Of a DNA stretch of 32,311 nt, positions 8,265-16,983 are shown piece by piece (the stretch's first letter is position 1; each line of letters begins with the position of its first letter). The stretch comes from Bacteroidota bacterium (GTDB lineage: Bacteria > Bacteroidota > Bacteroidia > Bacteroidales > JAAUTT01). Under the pieces are notes generated by a model. The model did not search any database. It was not told the DNA's origin and saw only the letters and a program-made list of their open reading frames with translations. Where the stretch lies: assembly GCA_021779665.1 (NCBI GenBank), contig JAJYAG010000067.1, positions 1-32,311 on the forward strand. Direction: 5' to 3'. The position numbers and the translations under genes were made by a program.

Positions 8265-9215
8265 ATGATGATGAAGTGTTGTGTTAAGTTTTTGGTGGGT
8301 TTTGTCCTGATATTTCCGATTGTATTTTCTTGCAGCGAGGAACAGCCTCCTTCCCGAAAAAGAATAACCGAAAATATAATTGTCGTGATAATTGATGGCG
8401 CCCGATATTCCGAAACCTGGGGCGATACAACGAAGTTGATCATGCCATATCTTCACGATTTGTCCAAATTTGGAATCATTAATACAAAATTTTATAACAA
8501 AGGTCCTACTTATACACTTGCAGGGCATGTAGGCGTTACAACAGGAAATTACCAGGAAATTGATAATTCCGGTAAAGAATTACCCAAGAAACCATCATAC
8601 ATTCAAAAATATAACCTCACCACTCAAAGCGAGAAGGAGCGTTCGTGGATAATTGCAAGCAAAGACAAGCTTGAGGTTTTAAGCAATACTCTTGATACCA
8701 GCTTTTTCAATAAAAACATGCCTTCCGTAAATTGTGGCATAAATGGGTTAGGTACTGGAAACCGGGCTGATAGTGTGACATTTAAAGTACTTCTTGAGAC
8801 ACTCTCTGCCAAATATCCCAAACTTGTTCTGGTTAATTTTAGTGAACCTGATTATTCGGGTCATAACAACAACTGGGGGAAATATATTGAGTCAATTAGA
8901 AGAGCAGATCTATATGTATATCGCATTTGGGAATTTATTCAGTCCGATCCGTTTTATAAAGATAAAACTGCGCTGTTTGTTACCAATGATCATGGCCGTC
9001 ATTTGGATGGAGTAGCCGACGGCTTTGTTTCGCATGGCGATGGATGCGATGGTTGCCGGCATCTGATGTTTTATGCATATGGTCCCGACTTTAAAGAAGG
9101 CCGGATTCTTGACAATGAAAGAGAATTGATAGACATACCTGCCACGATTTACAATCTCCTCAGGCTCGAGAGCATTGATGGACAGGGAAAGGTGATGGAA
9201 GAGTTATTTAAGTAG
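8265..9215 (+). CDS. Lipoprotein of the alkaline phosphatase/phosphodiesterase superfamily
   Basis: Predicted secreted hydrolase of 316 residues. A hydrophobic leader ends in the lipobox IVFSC (C23), so it should be a lipoprotein. The superfamily metal sites are visible: D44 in VVIIDGAR, the probable nucleophile T84 in the PTYTLAGHVGVTTGNY segment, D196 and H200 in EPDYSGH, D242-H243 in TNDHGRH, and a later His (H257 or H266). The arrangement is closer to nucleotide pyrophosphatase/phosphodiesterase enzymes than to sulfatases, since there is no C/S-x-P-x-R motif. Substrate is unknown. Three ATG codons in a row (8265, 8268, 8271) leave the exact start open. The next gene on the same strand, 41 bases on, is a GT-C-like membrane protein, which suggests a surface glycan or a phospho-substituent as the substrate context. 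Confidence 0.8.
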   Translation: MMMKCCVKFLVGFVLIFPIVFSCSEEQPPSRKRITENIIVVIIDGARYSETWGDTTKLIMPYLHDLSKFGIINTKFYNKGPTYTLAGHVGVTTGNYQEIDNSGKELPKKPSYIQKYNLTTQSEKERSWIIASKDKLEVLSNTLDTSFFNKNMPSVNCGINGLGTGNRADSVTFKVLLETLSAKYPKLVLVNFSEPDYSGHNNNWGKYIESIRRADLYVYRIWEFIQSDPFYKDKTALFVTNDHGRHLDGVADGFVSHGDGCDGCRHLMFYAYGPDFKEGRILDNERELIDIPATIYNLLRLESIDGQGKVMEELFK

Positions 9216-9256
9216 TTTTATTCTGAAATATTCATAGAAGCTGGTATAACTTTAAA

Positions 9257-10624
9257 ATGAAGACGCGATCTTATTTTTCTTTAATCATCATTTTTCTGCT
9301 GATTGGCTCTCTGCTGGTTTCAATGTTCAATGTAAAATTCTGGAAACAGGAAGGGCAGGTTATCAAATGGGATGTGCTTGAATATTATGGGTACCTGCCG
9401 TCTTTTTTTATTCATAACGATCTCTCTCTAAAGTTTACAGATGAACCCGGTGAGGATTGGGGCAAAAAGTTCTGGACTTTGGCAGCACCAAATGGCAACA
9501 AGGTTTTTAAAATGAGCATGGGAATGTCCATGATGTATGCTCCATTTTTTGGGTTGGCTCACCTTTATGCAAAACTAACCGGTGAAGTTGCTGATGGCTT
9601 CACCCCTCCCTACAAGTTTGCACTGCTGATGAGTTGCTTGTTTTACCTGTTTTTTGGACTTCTCTTTTTAAGAAAAGTATTATTGATCTTTTTCAACGAT
9701 ATAAATACTGCGATAACATTAATTGCTATTGTTGCAGGGACAAATCTTTGGTATTATGCAAGCTTTGAGGCTCCAATGTCGCATGCTTATAGTTTTTCGT
9801 TAATTTCTGCTTTTATTTGGGTGGTTATTCAGTTTTACAGAAAACCAACTTTTTTTATAAGCATTATTCTGGGATTGATATATGGATTGGTTTGCCTAAT
9901 CCGGCCTTCCAATGCAATCATTGGCGTTGTTTTTATTTTGTATAATGTTACAAACTTTCAACAGCTGAAAGGAAGATTTGGATTTTTAGTTACCCGCTAC
10001 AAGGAACTGTTAGTTATCGCCTTTATGTCCTTTCTTGTTTGGGTGCCCCAATTGTTATACTGGCACATGCAAACGGGGAACTGGCTATACTATTCATATC
10101 CGGAGAATGAATGTTTCTATTTTCTGAGCCCGCACATTGCCGATGGACTTTTCAGTTATAGAAAAGGGTTGTTTTTGTATACTCCGCTGATGCTTATTGC
10201 TGTTATAACTATTCCCCTTACCTGGAAATATGCACGATCCTTCTCATTGTCCTTGCTGGTGTTTGTGCCCTTGAATGTATGGATTATCTTTTCGTGGTGG
10301 TGCTGGTGGTACGGAGGGTGTTTTGGTCAGCGGGCTTTTATTGATTCTTTCGCCCTAATGGCGTTTCCTTTTGCATCCTTAATAAAATGGCTTACCAACG
10401 TGCAACCTGTAAAAAAATACCTGGGCTATACAGTCATTTTCCTATGCACTATTTTAAGTGTTTTCCATACAGCCAAATATTATTATGGTTCTATTCACTG
10501 GGATAGCATGACACGCGATGCTTACTGGGGATCTTTTACCCGTTTAAGGCCCGGACCGGAATTTCAAAAACTACTGAAAGAACCTGATTACGACAAAGCA
10601 AATAAGGGTGAGGATGAATATTAG
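9257..10624 (+). CDS. Polytopic membrane protein, GT-C glycosyltransferase-like
   Basis: 455 residues with about ten hydrophobic segments. After the first TM (about 7-27) comes a periplasm-facing loop with WDVLEYYGYLP (38-48); an acidic residue in this first loop is the usual catalytic mark of GT-C transferases that use polyprenyl-phosphate sugars. Another feature is a Trp/Tyr-rich loop near the middle (FSWWCWWYGGCFGQRAF). I cannot name the sugar or acceptor. It follows the phosphodiesterase-like lipoprotein by 41 bases and converges with the next gene so closely that the two stop codons overlap (TTAG at 10621-10624). It could instead be an uncharacterised membrane protein without transferase activity. 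Confidence 0.6.
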   Translation: MKTRSYFSLIIIFLLIGSLLVSMFNVKFWKQEGQVIKWDVLEYYGYLPSFFIHNDLSLKFTDEPGEDWGKKFWTLAAPNGNKVFKMSMGMSMMYAPFFGLAHLYAKLTGEVADGFTPPYKFALLMSCLFYLFFGLLFLRKVLLIFFNDINTAITLIAIVAGTNLWYYASFEAPMSHAYSFSLISAFIWVVIQFYRKPTFFISIILGLIYGLVCLIRPSNAIIGVVFILYNVTNFQQLKGRFGFLVTRYKELLVIAFMSFLVWVPQLLYWHMQTGNWLYYSYPENECFYFLSPHIADGLFSYRKGLFLYTPLMLIAVITIPLTWKYARSFSLSLLVFVPLNVWIIFSWWCWWYGGCFGQRAFIDSFALMAFPFASLIKWLTNVQPVKKYLGYTVIFLCTILSVFHTAKYYYGSIHWDSMTRDAYWGSFTRLRPGPEFQKLLKEPDYDKANKGEDEY

Positions 10625-12015
10625 ACTTCTCTGATTTTTGACTGGAAATGGATGATTACCAAGATGGTCAAAAGAAAAGGGATTAGCCAGATTACCCTCG
10701 ACTGATAGCGATCCACCACAGTTGACAAACTACTGCAAACAGCCGCATTTAAAATTATTGCCAGGCAAATTATCGTTGTAAAATGCAATATATTTCTGCT
10801 CTGTATTTTTTGCCGGTGAAGTGAAATCAGAATTAACGGAATGAGCAGTAGGCTCAGAATTACTAAAACAATCTGAATTTTGCTTGTTGTGTTATAATAA
10901 AGGATCTGCCTGAATTGGGAAGCGTTTGTATATCCTTTCAACTGATGTGGGTAAAAACTCTTTATGGTTTCATAGGGAGCTGAATTTTCAGCCATTGGCA
11001 CCAAAACCCCGATTTTGAAGTCTTTAAGTTGCAGGTAAGTATCCTTCAGACTTATTCTGATTAACTTTTTCAGGTATTTTGGAGATGTTATAATATCGTG
11101 GATCAATAATCCATATCCGGCATCTTTTTCAATCCAGCAATTGTCCCATCCGGATTTCAAACATTCCCCCCTGTAAAGAGGACTGGTTGGCTCCCAGGCA
11201 AACATGTAACCATAAGCTGGAAGACTGTCCTTATAATTACAAAGCGAATAGCTTTTTTCCGCACAGTGCTCGTTTAGATACTCAGTTACAACTCCGGTTT
11301 CAACAAGACGCGCCATTAAAGTAACGTTTTTGCATCGGGAAACCGAAAATTTTTCTCCATAGGCCGCATTAATAATGGGAATCGTAATCCAGCCGGCAAA
11401 AACCATTGTTATTAAAAGGTAATTCTTATGTAGGGGGAGGATCTTTTTAAAAATATTGAAAACCAGGATGAAAATAATAAGCAGGGTTGCAGTTACCAGG
11501 ATTGAGAAATGACTGGTAACTGAGAAAATGAATACAATCCAAAGGAATATTTTTACTGCTGTTTTAAGTTTTTTCCCAAAGAGCAGGATGAAGACAACTA
11601 AGGGCATCCATGCAGCAAATATATCGGGCATTAACTGACTGGAATAATTGGCAACACTTGTAGTAAGACTTAGAAGAATAGACAAACCGCAAATCCATGC
11701 ATATTTGTGTTTAACTTCAAAAATATTCGTTAACAGAAGGGAAAAGAGATAAACAAGAATTAAACATTGAACGAAAATTGTAATCCAAAGTGATACGTTC
11801 AGGCTTGTTATGTTCAGGAATAAACTATAAATAATAGGTCGGTCAACAGGTATTGAGTTTGTTTGGGCAGCAGCAATGTAGGTGCCCGAATCAGAATAAA
11901 CCAATGGAAATCCGTTGATAATTGCCGGACTCATAAGTGCAAGAACTGCCATTAAGGTCAGGCTGACATTTGCAACCCATGAGTTTTTAGAAGATTTCTT
12001 TAAAAAGGTTTTCAT
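10621..12015 (-). CDS. Polytopic membrane protein, possible GT-C glycosyltransferase
   Basis: 464 residues, with a TM near 16-34, about nine more hydrophobic segments, and a soluble loop rich in Cys and aromatic residues (around 230-330). The first loop holds GFPLVYSDSGTYIAAA (35-50), where D42 is placed like the catalytic acid of GT-C enzymes. It is not close to any family I can name. Its ATG overlaps the stop of the upstream gene by 4 bases (ATGA at 12012-12015), so it is translationally coupled to a second GT-C-like protein and, through that, to a DPM1-like GT2. A shared glycan pathway is the simplest reading. Confidence 0.55.
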   Translation of the reverse strand: MKTFLKKSSKNSWVANVSLTLMAVLALMSPAIINGFPLVYSDSGTYIAAAQTNSIPVDRPIIYSLFLNITSLNVSLWITIFVQCLILVYLFSLLLTNIFEVKHKYAWICGLSILLSLTTSVANYSSQLMPDIFAAWMPLVVFILLFGKKLKTAVKIFLWIVFIFSVTSHFSILVTATLLIIFILVFNIFKKILPLHKNYLLITMVFAGWITIPIINAAYGEKFSVSRCKNVTLMARLVETGVVTEYLNEHCAEKSYSLCNYKDSLPAYGYMFAWEPTSPLYRGECLKSGWDNCWIEKDAGYGLLIHDIITSPKYLKKLIRISLKDTYLQLKDFKIGVLVPMAENSAPYETIKSFYPHQLKGYTNASQFRQILYYNTTSKIQIVLVILSLLLIPLILISLHRQKIQSRNILHFTTIICLAIILNAAVCSSLSTVVDRYQSRVIWLIPFLLTILVIIHFQSKIREV

Positions 12016-13880
12016 AATTTTAATAGCTTAACTTCAAACTGCCTGATGTAAGCTTCATTTTTATCTTTGTTCCACAAGTAGACTTTTAGCTTCTCTCTTT
12101 TACCTGTAATTTCAGGTAAAAGAACCGTGAATTCAGCCTTGACTACGGAATCAGTTTTATGAATACTGAACGATTGGTAAAATCTGGCTTTCCTGGCATT
12201 GCCCACTGAAACCGCAAGAATCATGGGTTTCCCACTGCTCATTAAACTTATATTAAGTTCATCACCATCACTCCAGATTTGTTTATCAAGAGCCAATTCC
12301 AAAAGTTTATAATATTCCTGATTACCGTTGATCCGAAAGCCTTTTTGACCCTCGAAATTCTGATGATTGAGGGTTATTTCTTTGAAATTCCTACTTACGT
12401 TCAGCAAGCTGTCGAGGATGTTCCGGTTATTGTATTTTGAGGCCGTATCCAACCGTTCGAAAAAGCAGAGCTGATATTGTCCTCCACCTGCAACAAAAGG
12501 TTTATATGGTCTTATTACATGTATGAGCTTGTAGAAAGGATTGTCAATAATTGAAGACAAAGGGAAACGCCCGTCGACAGCACTGAAGTGTGCGTCCCAG
12601 ACCACTATCTCACCAGGCTTAACGAGGTTTTCAGGCTGATTCCGGTCAGGTATTCCTTCGGCCATTTTCGATGTATCGTAGGGATTTGCATTCTGGACAA
12701 AATAGAAATAGTTATCCCACATATAATATTTACGATTCCTGTAATGCGAGGATTGAAACCATTCAGCTGCCCTTTTTACTGTTTTATCCTTCTCCGTTAA
12801 TCCAAGAGGGATTTCGTAAACTTTAAAAGGCGTTATAATTACAAAAACCGTAAATCCTGCAATAATCAGTTGTCTCAATATCCTCAGGGAAATGCCATCC
12901 ACCAGATAGTTCAGTCCTATGAGTGCAATAATTGCGAAAAGAGGAGCTACACCGGCCATAACCCTTAAAAGACCATATGAGCTTATTCCTTTCCACCAGA
13001 CATAGGAATGGGAAGCATAATATACCAGTATTGGAGCAAGTATTACAAGAATTGCATCAGTAAGAGATATACTTATATGGGAATTCAGGCTTCGCTTTTG
13101 TGGAATAAAAAAAATAATTCCTGCAATAAAAAGAAGTGTTACCGGAATACCAAAAACAGCCTTATTGGATCGCACAAAGTGAAGGAGCTCCCCATGGCCA
13201 TAGATATCAAGAGTTCCTGTGTAAGGAATATGGGTATAAAGCCAAAAGAAATCGTTAAAGTAGAAACCTCCAACAATGCTGTAAATAATGGTGGCAGTCA
13301 GCATAAAAGGCAGAGCTTTCCAATTTTTATGATAGAGGAATGCAAAAGCAAAAAAAGGCCAAATCACAATACCTTCGGTCCGGACAAGCGGAAGAAACGA
13401 GATAGCTACTGCCGCCCAGATGTAATTCTTCCGCAGGAACAGGTAGGCCGCAAAGGTTAGCATGGCAGCAAAAAGTATCTCGGTCATGCCACTCATGAGC
13501 ATAGTTGTATAAACCGGAGTAAAAAACAGAATAACTATGATGAGAATATTTCGCCGGAGTTGCATGAGTTGAGTCATCCGGTATAAAATTATTGCGGTAA
13601 ATGCTCCAACAAGTATATTGAAAAGCTTTACCCCGGGATATCCAAGTTGGGCAAAGGGGGATGCAAGCAATGTAAAAAAAGGTTTAGCCCAATGATCCAG
13701 CAGAAGTTCGGGATGCTGAAAGGAATATCGTGCGAACCGGTAATGGACAATATCATCGGCACCACCATAAGAAAGAGGCATTAAAAGAGCAAGAGCAAAG
13801 AAAATTGCAGATAGAATGAATAAGAGTATATAAACTCCGTATTTTTTCAGAAAAGAAGGAGTTTCCGGATGCGTTTTCAT
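12012..13880 (-). CDS. GT-C-like membrane glycosyltransferase with a C-terminal soluble domain
   Basis: 622 residues from the ATG at 13880 ([15 protein letters not shown]). TM1 is about 16-36; the following loop has [15 protein letters not shown] with the adjacent acids D42-D43 expected in GT-C transferases. About ten further hydrophobic segments are followed from roughly residue 350 by a long soluble, probably periplasmic, part with beta-rich sequence to the end. An ATG 33 bases earlier (13913) is also possible, but the start at 13880 makes an exact ATGA overlap with the stop of the upstream GT2, the same coupling used for the downstream gene. The donor is presumably a polyprenyl-phosphate sugar made by that GT2; the acceptor is unknown. 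Confidence 0.6.
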   Translation of the reverse strand: MKTHPETPSFLKKYGVYILLFILSAIFFALALLMPLSYGGADDIVHYRFARYSFQHPELLLDHWAKPFFTLLASPFAQLGYPGVKLFNILVGAFTAIILYRMTQLMQLRRNILIIVILFFTPVYTTMLMSGMTEILFAAMLTFAAYLFLRKNYIWAAVAISFLPLVRTEGIVIWPFFAFAFLYHKNWKALPFMLTATIIYSIVGGFYFNDFFWLYTHIPYTGTLDIYGHGELLHFVRSNKAVFGIPVTLLFIAGIIFFIPQKRSLNSHISISLTDAILVILAPILVYYASHSYVWWKGISSYGLLRVMAGVAPLFAIIALIGLNYLVDGISLRILRQLIIAGFTVFVIITPFKVYEIPLGLTEKDKTVKRAAEWFQSSHYRNRKYYMWDNYFYFVQNANPYDTSKMAEGIPDRNQPENLVKPGEIVVWDAHFSAVDGRFPLSSIIDNPFYKLIHVIRPYKPFVAGGGQYQLCFFERLDTASKYNNRNILDSLLNVSRNFKEITLNHQNFEGQKGFRINGNQEYYKLLELALDKQIWSDGDELNISLMSSGKPMILAVSVGNARKARFYQSFSIHKTDSVVKAEFTVLLPEITGKREKLKVYLWNKDKNEAYIRQFEVKLLKL

Positions 13881-14587
13881 TTTCTGCAAATCAAATTGTA
13901 CTTCAAAATGCAAAATATTGCCTTCAGTCCATCCCTCCAGTTTATTTTCTTCCCTTCAGAAAATGTCCGGCCATAATACGATATTCCAACTTCGTAAATT
14001 CTGATACCCGGTACACGTGCAATTTTGGCAGTCACTTCGGGTTCAAAGCCAAAGCGGTTTTCACGAAGCCGGATCTTTTTAATGATCTCTGTGCGGAAGA
14101 GCTTGTAACAAGTTTCCATATCGGTAAGATTGAGATCGGTAAGCATGTTGGAGAGAAATGTCAGAAACTTATTGCCTATACTGTGCCAGAAAAACAAAAT
14201 ACGATGGGGGTTTCCTCCGGCGAATCGTGATCCGTAAACTACATCGGCAAAGCCATCTAAAACGGGTTGTAGCAGGAGGTTATATTCTGCGGGATTGTAT
14301 TCCGTATCAGCATCCTGTATAACAACAAAATCTCCTGTGGCACTCTCAATACCAGTGCGTATGGAAGCTCCTTTTCCTTTATTTTGACTGTGACTTATAA
14401 TTAGCAAATCATTAAATTGCTGCTGAAATTCAAGTGCTTCATTCAGCGTGCTGTCAGTTGACGCGTCGTTCACCAAAATTATTTCTTTACTGATATTCTG
14501 AACCAGCTTTGTATTGTATACATTGGAAAGGATCTGCTTAATAGTAGCCGATTCGTTGTATGCCGGGATAATAACCGATAGTTTCAT
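13877..14587 (-). CDS. GT2 glycosyltransferase, dolichyl/polyprenyl-phosphate sugar synthase-like
   Basis: Cytosolic family 2 transferase of 236 residues, like DPM1-type enzymes that load a sugar from a nucleotide donor onto polyprenyl phosphate. Motifs: [12 protein letters not shown] (5-16), VNDASTDST (39-47) with D41, [11 protein letters not shown] (70-80), the metal-binding QDADTEYNP (91-99), VVYGSRF (116-122) and [11 protein letters not shown]. No C-terminal TM helices are present, unlike the longer DPM/GtrB type. The stop overlaps the start of a GT-C-like gene by 4 bases, and another GT-C-like gene follows; this fits a donor-making enzyme feeding membrane transferases that act on the periplasmic side. 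I cannot tell which sugar is used. Confidence 0.85.
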   Translation of the reverse strand: MKLSVIIPAYNESATIKQILSNVYNTKLVQNISKEIILVNDASTDSTLNEALEFQQQFNDLLIISHSQNKGKGASIRTGIESATGDFVVIQDADTEYNPAEYNLLLQPVLDGFADVVYGSRFAGGNPHRILFFWHSIGNKFLTFLSNMLTDLNLTDMETCYKLFRTEIIKKIRLRENRFGFEPEVTAKIARVPGIRIYEVGISYYGRTFSEGKKINWRDGLKAIFCILKYNLICRK

Positions 14588-14696
14588 GCTTACATAATTA
14601 TTTAAAGGCCTTATGAACCCCGAAGAGCTCAGCGAAGCTAAATATCCATGATGAATCGCTCAACCTGGTGGGTGATCACTCCGGCTCATAGACATT

Positions 14697-15084
14697 TTAT
14701 GCCACAGGTTTTGAAGCTACAATAATAAGCGAAAGTCCTATCTTTTGGAAACTTATCCTGGCAAAGAATTTAAAGAAGATACCAGGTCGTTTGAAAAATT
14801 CAACTTTACCTTCTACAAGGCTGGTCAAAATTGATGTGAATAAGGTTGAACCGACAAACACCTCTGGATTTTGGGCCTAATTGCTGGTAAAAGAAATCGG
14901 ATAAATGGATTGTTGAACCATTTTGAATGACATTACAGAAAGGTTTCATTGTTGGAAGCATTCGACAGGCGAACTTATTGGCTGTACCAATATTATTCAA
15001 TGTATTAAAATCTGTGGGATTGAAATCTTCGTTACCTGTGTACAGAAAACCAGGAATTACAAGCAGTAATTCTTTACAAAGCAA
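14697..15084 (-). pseudogene. Possible decayed, frameshifted gene upstream of the GT2 set
   Basis: Bases 14588-15168 contain no intact gene I can defend. On the minus strand a frame starting at ATG 15084 reads protein-like (LVIPGFLYTGNEDFNPTDFN, later TIHLSDFFYQQLGPKSRG) but stops at 14806 in unconvincing sequence. A different minus frame stays open from 14876 to a TAA at 14697 and reads VEFFKRPGIFFKFFARIS and ends LIIVASKPVA. Joining the two with one frameshift near 14850-14876 gives about 129 codons. The ending is loosely reminiscent of class I SAM methyltransferases, but this is only an impression. The complementary plus-strand frame (14617-14880) has one internal TAG and cannot be excluded. 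It may also be non-coding. Confidence 0.25.
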
Positions 15085-15168
15085 CGAATATAGAAAATAT
15101 AGCTGAAGTTGGGTTATATTTCGCGATTAGTTAGAAAAGCCAAAGTTGTAATGTCCTATTCAGAAAAA

Positions 15169-15303
15169 CTATTCTTTGCGAATCATAGTTCCATCTTCCA
15201 GTTCTTCATACTCGGGGCAGGTAAATACCATGTAACTTATAATTCCAAATGAAATTAACGATATTGCTACCCAAAATAGCACTTGCATCATCATCGAGCC
15301 CAT
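15169..15303 (-). CDS. Small single-TM protein, 44 aa
   Basis: An unannotated-length ORF: MGSMMMQVLFWVAISLISFG followed by IISYMVFTCPEYEELEDGTM and IRKE. It has one hydrophobic segment (about 7-28) and then a short hydrophilic, acidic tail, an arrangement typical of bacterial small membrane proteins. A perfect -7 box (TATATTTG) lies about 26 bases before the first ATG, giving a leader of roughly 19 nt. The start could also be one of three later ATG codons (15294, 15291, 15288). It stands alone between the MBOAT gene and the possible pseudogene, on the same strand. I know of no family; the function is unknown. Confidence 0.5.
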   Translation of the reverse strand: MGSMMMQVLFWVAISLISFGIISYMVFTCPEYEELEDGTMIRKE

Positions 15304-15328
15304 TCGTCAATAATTTTTAATCGTTTGT

Positions 15329-15336
15329 CAAATATA
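15329..15336 (-). promoter_or_regulatory. -7 box for the 44-aa membrane protein
   Basis: TATATTTG on the minus strand is an exact TAnnTTTG match. A TTG lies about 15 bases upstream, short of the usual distance. Position relative to the ATG at 15303 is normal. Confidence 0.4.
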
Positions 15337-15358
15337 AAAATTATTTATCAACAATTAT

Positions 15359-15386
15359 AATGCATTCGCATTTTTTTTCATGCATT
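15359..15386. repeat. 7-bp inverted repeat downstream of the MBOAT gene
   Basis: AATGCAT (15359-15365) and ATGCATT (15380-15386) flank a 14-base spacer containing a run of eight T. It lies in the 165-bp spacer after the end of the par-to-MBOAT unit. It has no T tract after the stem on the minus strand, so it is not a clear terminator. Confidence 0.35.
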
Positions 15387-15468
15387 TCGTGTAATTGTAA
15401 ATAGCATTTAGTCAAGGCGATAAATTAAACTTGAAATAATTTTTGACGAACGGAATAAAAAAACAGAA

Positions 15469-16983
15469 TCAGAATTGGAAATAAATGAAAGGCTGCAGTT
15501 CGGATGTTTTGAACTGATAAATTATAAGACAACTTACCAGTACAATTACAACTTTAGCATAAACAGGAGTTTTTATAAAGGTTCCGCGGTAAGCTTCTTT
15601 CCATCGTGTTGGCAACCAATGGATACCAAAGCCAAAAGCTAGTATAATGAAAGGGGTGGCATACTGGTAAAGAACCTGCATTGCCAGGGAAAGATCCAGC
15701 CGGGTTGCAATGTTACTTATTATCGAAAACGCTGTTTCCATGCTGTCGGCTCTGAAGAAGATCCAGGCAAAACAAACAAAGTGAAACGTGATTATCCATC
15801 CTGCGATTTTTTGCCACTTGGGTAAATATGTTTTATTGGGCAAAATTTTCAGAATTAATTTATTGATAACTAATCCAAATCCGTGCAATGCGCCCCAGAT
15901 TACAAACTTTATATTTGCACCATGCCAAAGTCCGCCTAAAAGCATCGTAATTATCAAGTTTATGTAAGTTCTGAAGGTCCCTTTTCTGTTACCGCCCAGC
16001 GAAATGTATAGATAATCGCGTAGCCAGGAGGACAGGGAGATGTGCCACCTTCGCCAGAAATCGGTGAGACTGTAAGCCTTGTATGGTGAATTGAAATTTA
16101 TCGGAATTCTGAATCCCAGCAGTAAAGCAAGTCCAATGGCAATATCGGTATAACCTGAAAAATCGCAATAAATCTGGATAGCATACCCGTAAACTGCCAG
16201 CAGGTTTTCAATTCCGCTGAACATGTGAGGGTTTTCAAATACCCTGTCGACAAAATTGAGTGAGATAAAGTCAGAAATAACCATCTTCTTAATCAAACCA
16301 TTCAGTATCAGGAAAACAGCATGTCCAAACTCATTGGAAGAAAGGGTAAACTTTCGGCTGATCTGTGGAATAAACTCGGTTGCCCGCATGATGGGACCCG
16401 CAACCAATTGCGGGAAAAACGATTTGTAAAAGCCAAACTCCGCGATATTCTTTAGCGGGGGAATATAGTTCTTATAAACATCAATAATATAGCTGAGCGC
16501 CTGAAATGTAAAGAATGATATTCCTATCGGAAGTATAATACTTGCCACATCAAAATGGGCATGGAAAAGGTTGTTCCCTGCTGCAGCAAGATAATCCTGT
16601 ACCTCGATGCGAAGACCAAATATTTTATTTACCCATTCAACAAGAAAGTAGGTGTATTTGTAATAAAACAGAATCAATAAATTCAGGGTAACTCCAAATA
16701 TAAGCCAAAGTTTTCGTATGCCTTGCCGCGTAGCTTTTGACATTAACAGAGCAAGAAGGAAATTAAAAACAATAGAAAATATCAGCAGCAATACTAAAAT
16801 TCCTCCGGTTTTATAATAGAAGAACAGACTTACCAGAAACAGGTACGCGTTTCGTATTGTAAGATTCCGGTAGCATAGCGAATAGATAAGATAAACCACA
16901 ACAAAGTAGATCCAGAAGGCCATGTTTGTGAATAAAAATGGCTCATTAGGATTGTAAATGAATATGTCGCGGATTAAACTCAT
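15469..16983 (-). CDS. MBOAT family O-acyltransferase (AlgI/PatA-like)
   Basis: Polytopic inner-membrane acyltransferase of 504 residues with about eleven hydrophobic segments. MBOAT proteins of this branch pass acetyl groups across the membrane for O-acetylation of alginate, peptidoglycan or other glycans. Family marks: FTFQALSYIIDVY (158-170), FFPQLVAGPIMR (189-200), QIYCDFSGYTDIAIGLALLLG (270-290), DFWRRWHISLSSWLRDYLYI (308-327), and the conserved His H354 in LLGGLWHGAN, with H367 in WGALHG. It is the last gene of a minus-strand run and overlaps the SGNH hydrolase gene by 4 bases (ATGA). The pairing with two periplasmic SGNH proteins matches known acetylation modules; the acceptor polymer is not shown by the sequence. 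Confidence 0.92.
   Translation of the reverse strand: MSLIRDIFIYNPNEPFLFTNMAFWIYFVVVYLIYSLCYRNLTIRNAYLFLVSLFFYYKTGGILVLLLIFSIVFNFLLALLMSKATRQGIRKLWLIFGVTLNLLILFYYKYTYFLVEWVNKIFGLRIEVQDYLAAAGNNLFHAHFDVASIILPIGISFFTFQALSYIIDVYKNYIPPLKNIAEFGFYKSFFPQLVAGPIMRATEFIPQISRKFTLSSNEFGHAVFLILNGLIKKMVISDFISLNFVDRVFENPHMFSGIENLLAVYGYAIQIYCDFSGYTDIAIGLALLLGFRIPINFNSPYKAYSLTDFWRRWHISLSSWLRDYLYISLGGNRKGTFRTYINLIITMLLGGLWHGANIKFVIWGALHGFGLVINKLILKILPNKTYLPKWQKIAGWIITFHFVCFAWIFFRADSMETAFSIISNIATRLDLSLAMQVLYQYATPFIILAFGFGIHWLPTRWKEAYRGTFIKTPVYAKVVIVLVSCLIIYQFKTSELQPFIYFQF

Noticed and set aside
8151-8528. Minus-strand open frame spanning the cutC start and the lipoprotein gene
   Set aside because: It overlaps two well-supported genes in another frame and has no family features.
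13008-13460. Plus-strand open frame of 150 codons opposite the GT-C-like gene
   Set aside because: The translation is Lys/Asn/Cys-rich with no domain, as expected from the complement of a hydrophobic membrane protein gene.
15359-15386. Inverted repeat as terminator of the par-to-MBOAT unit
   Set aside because: The stem is only 7 bp with a 14-base loop, and no T tract follows it on the minus strand; kept only as a repeat.
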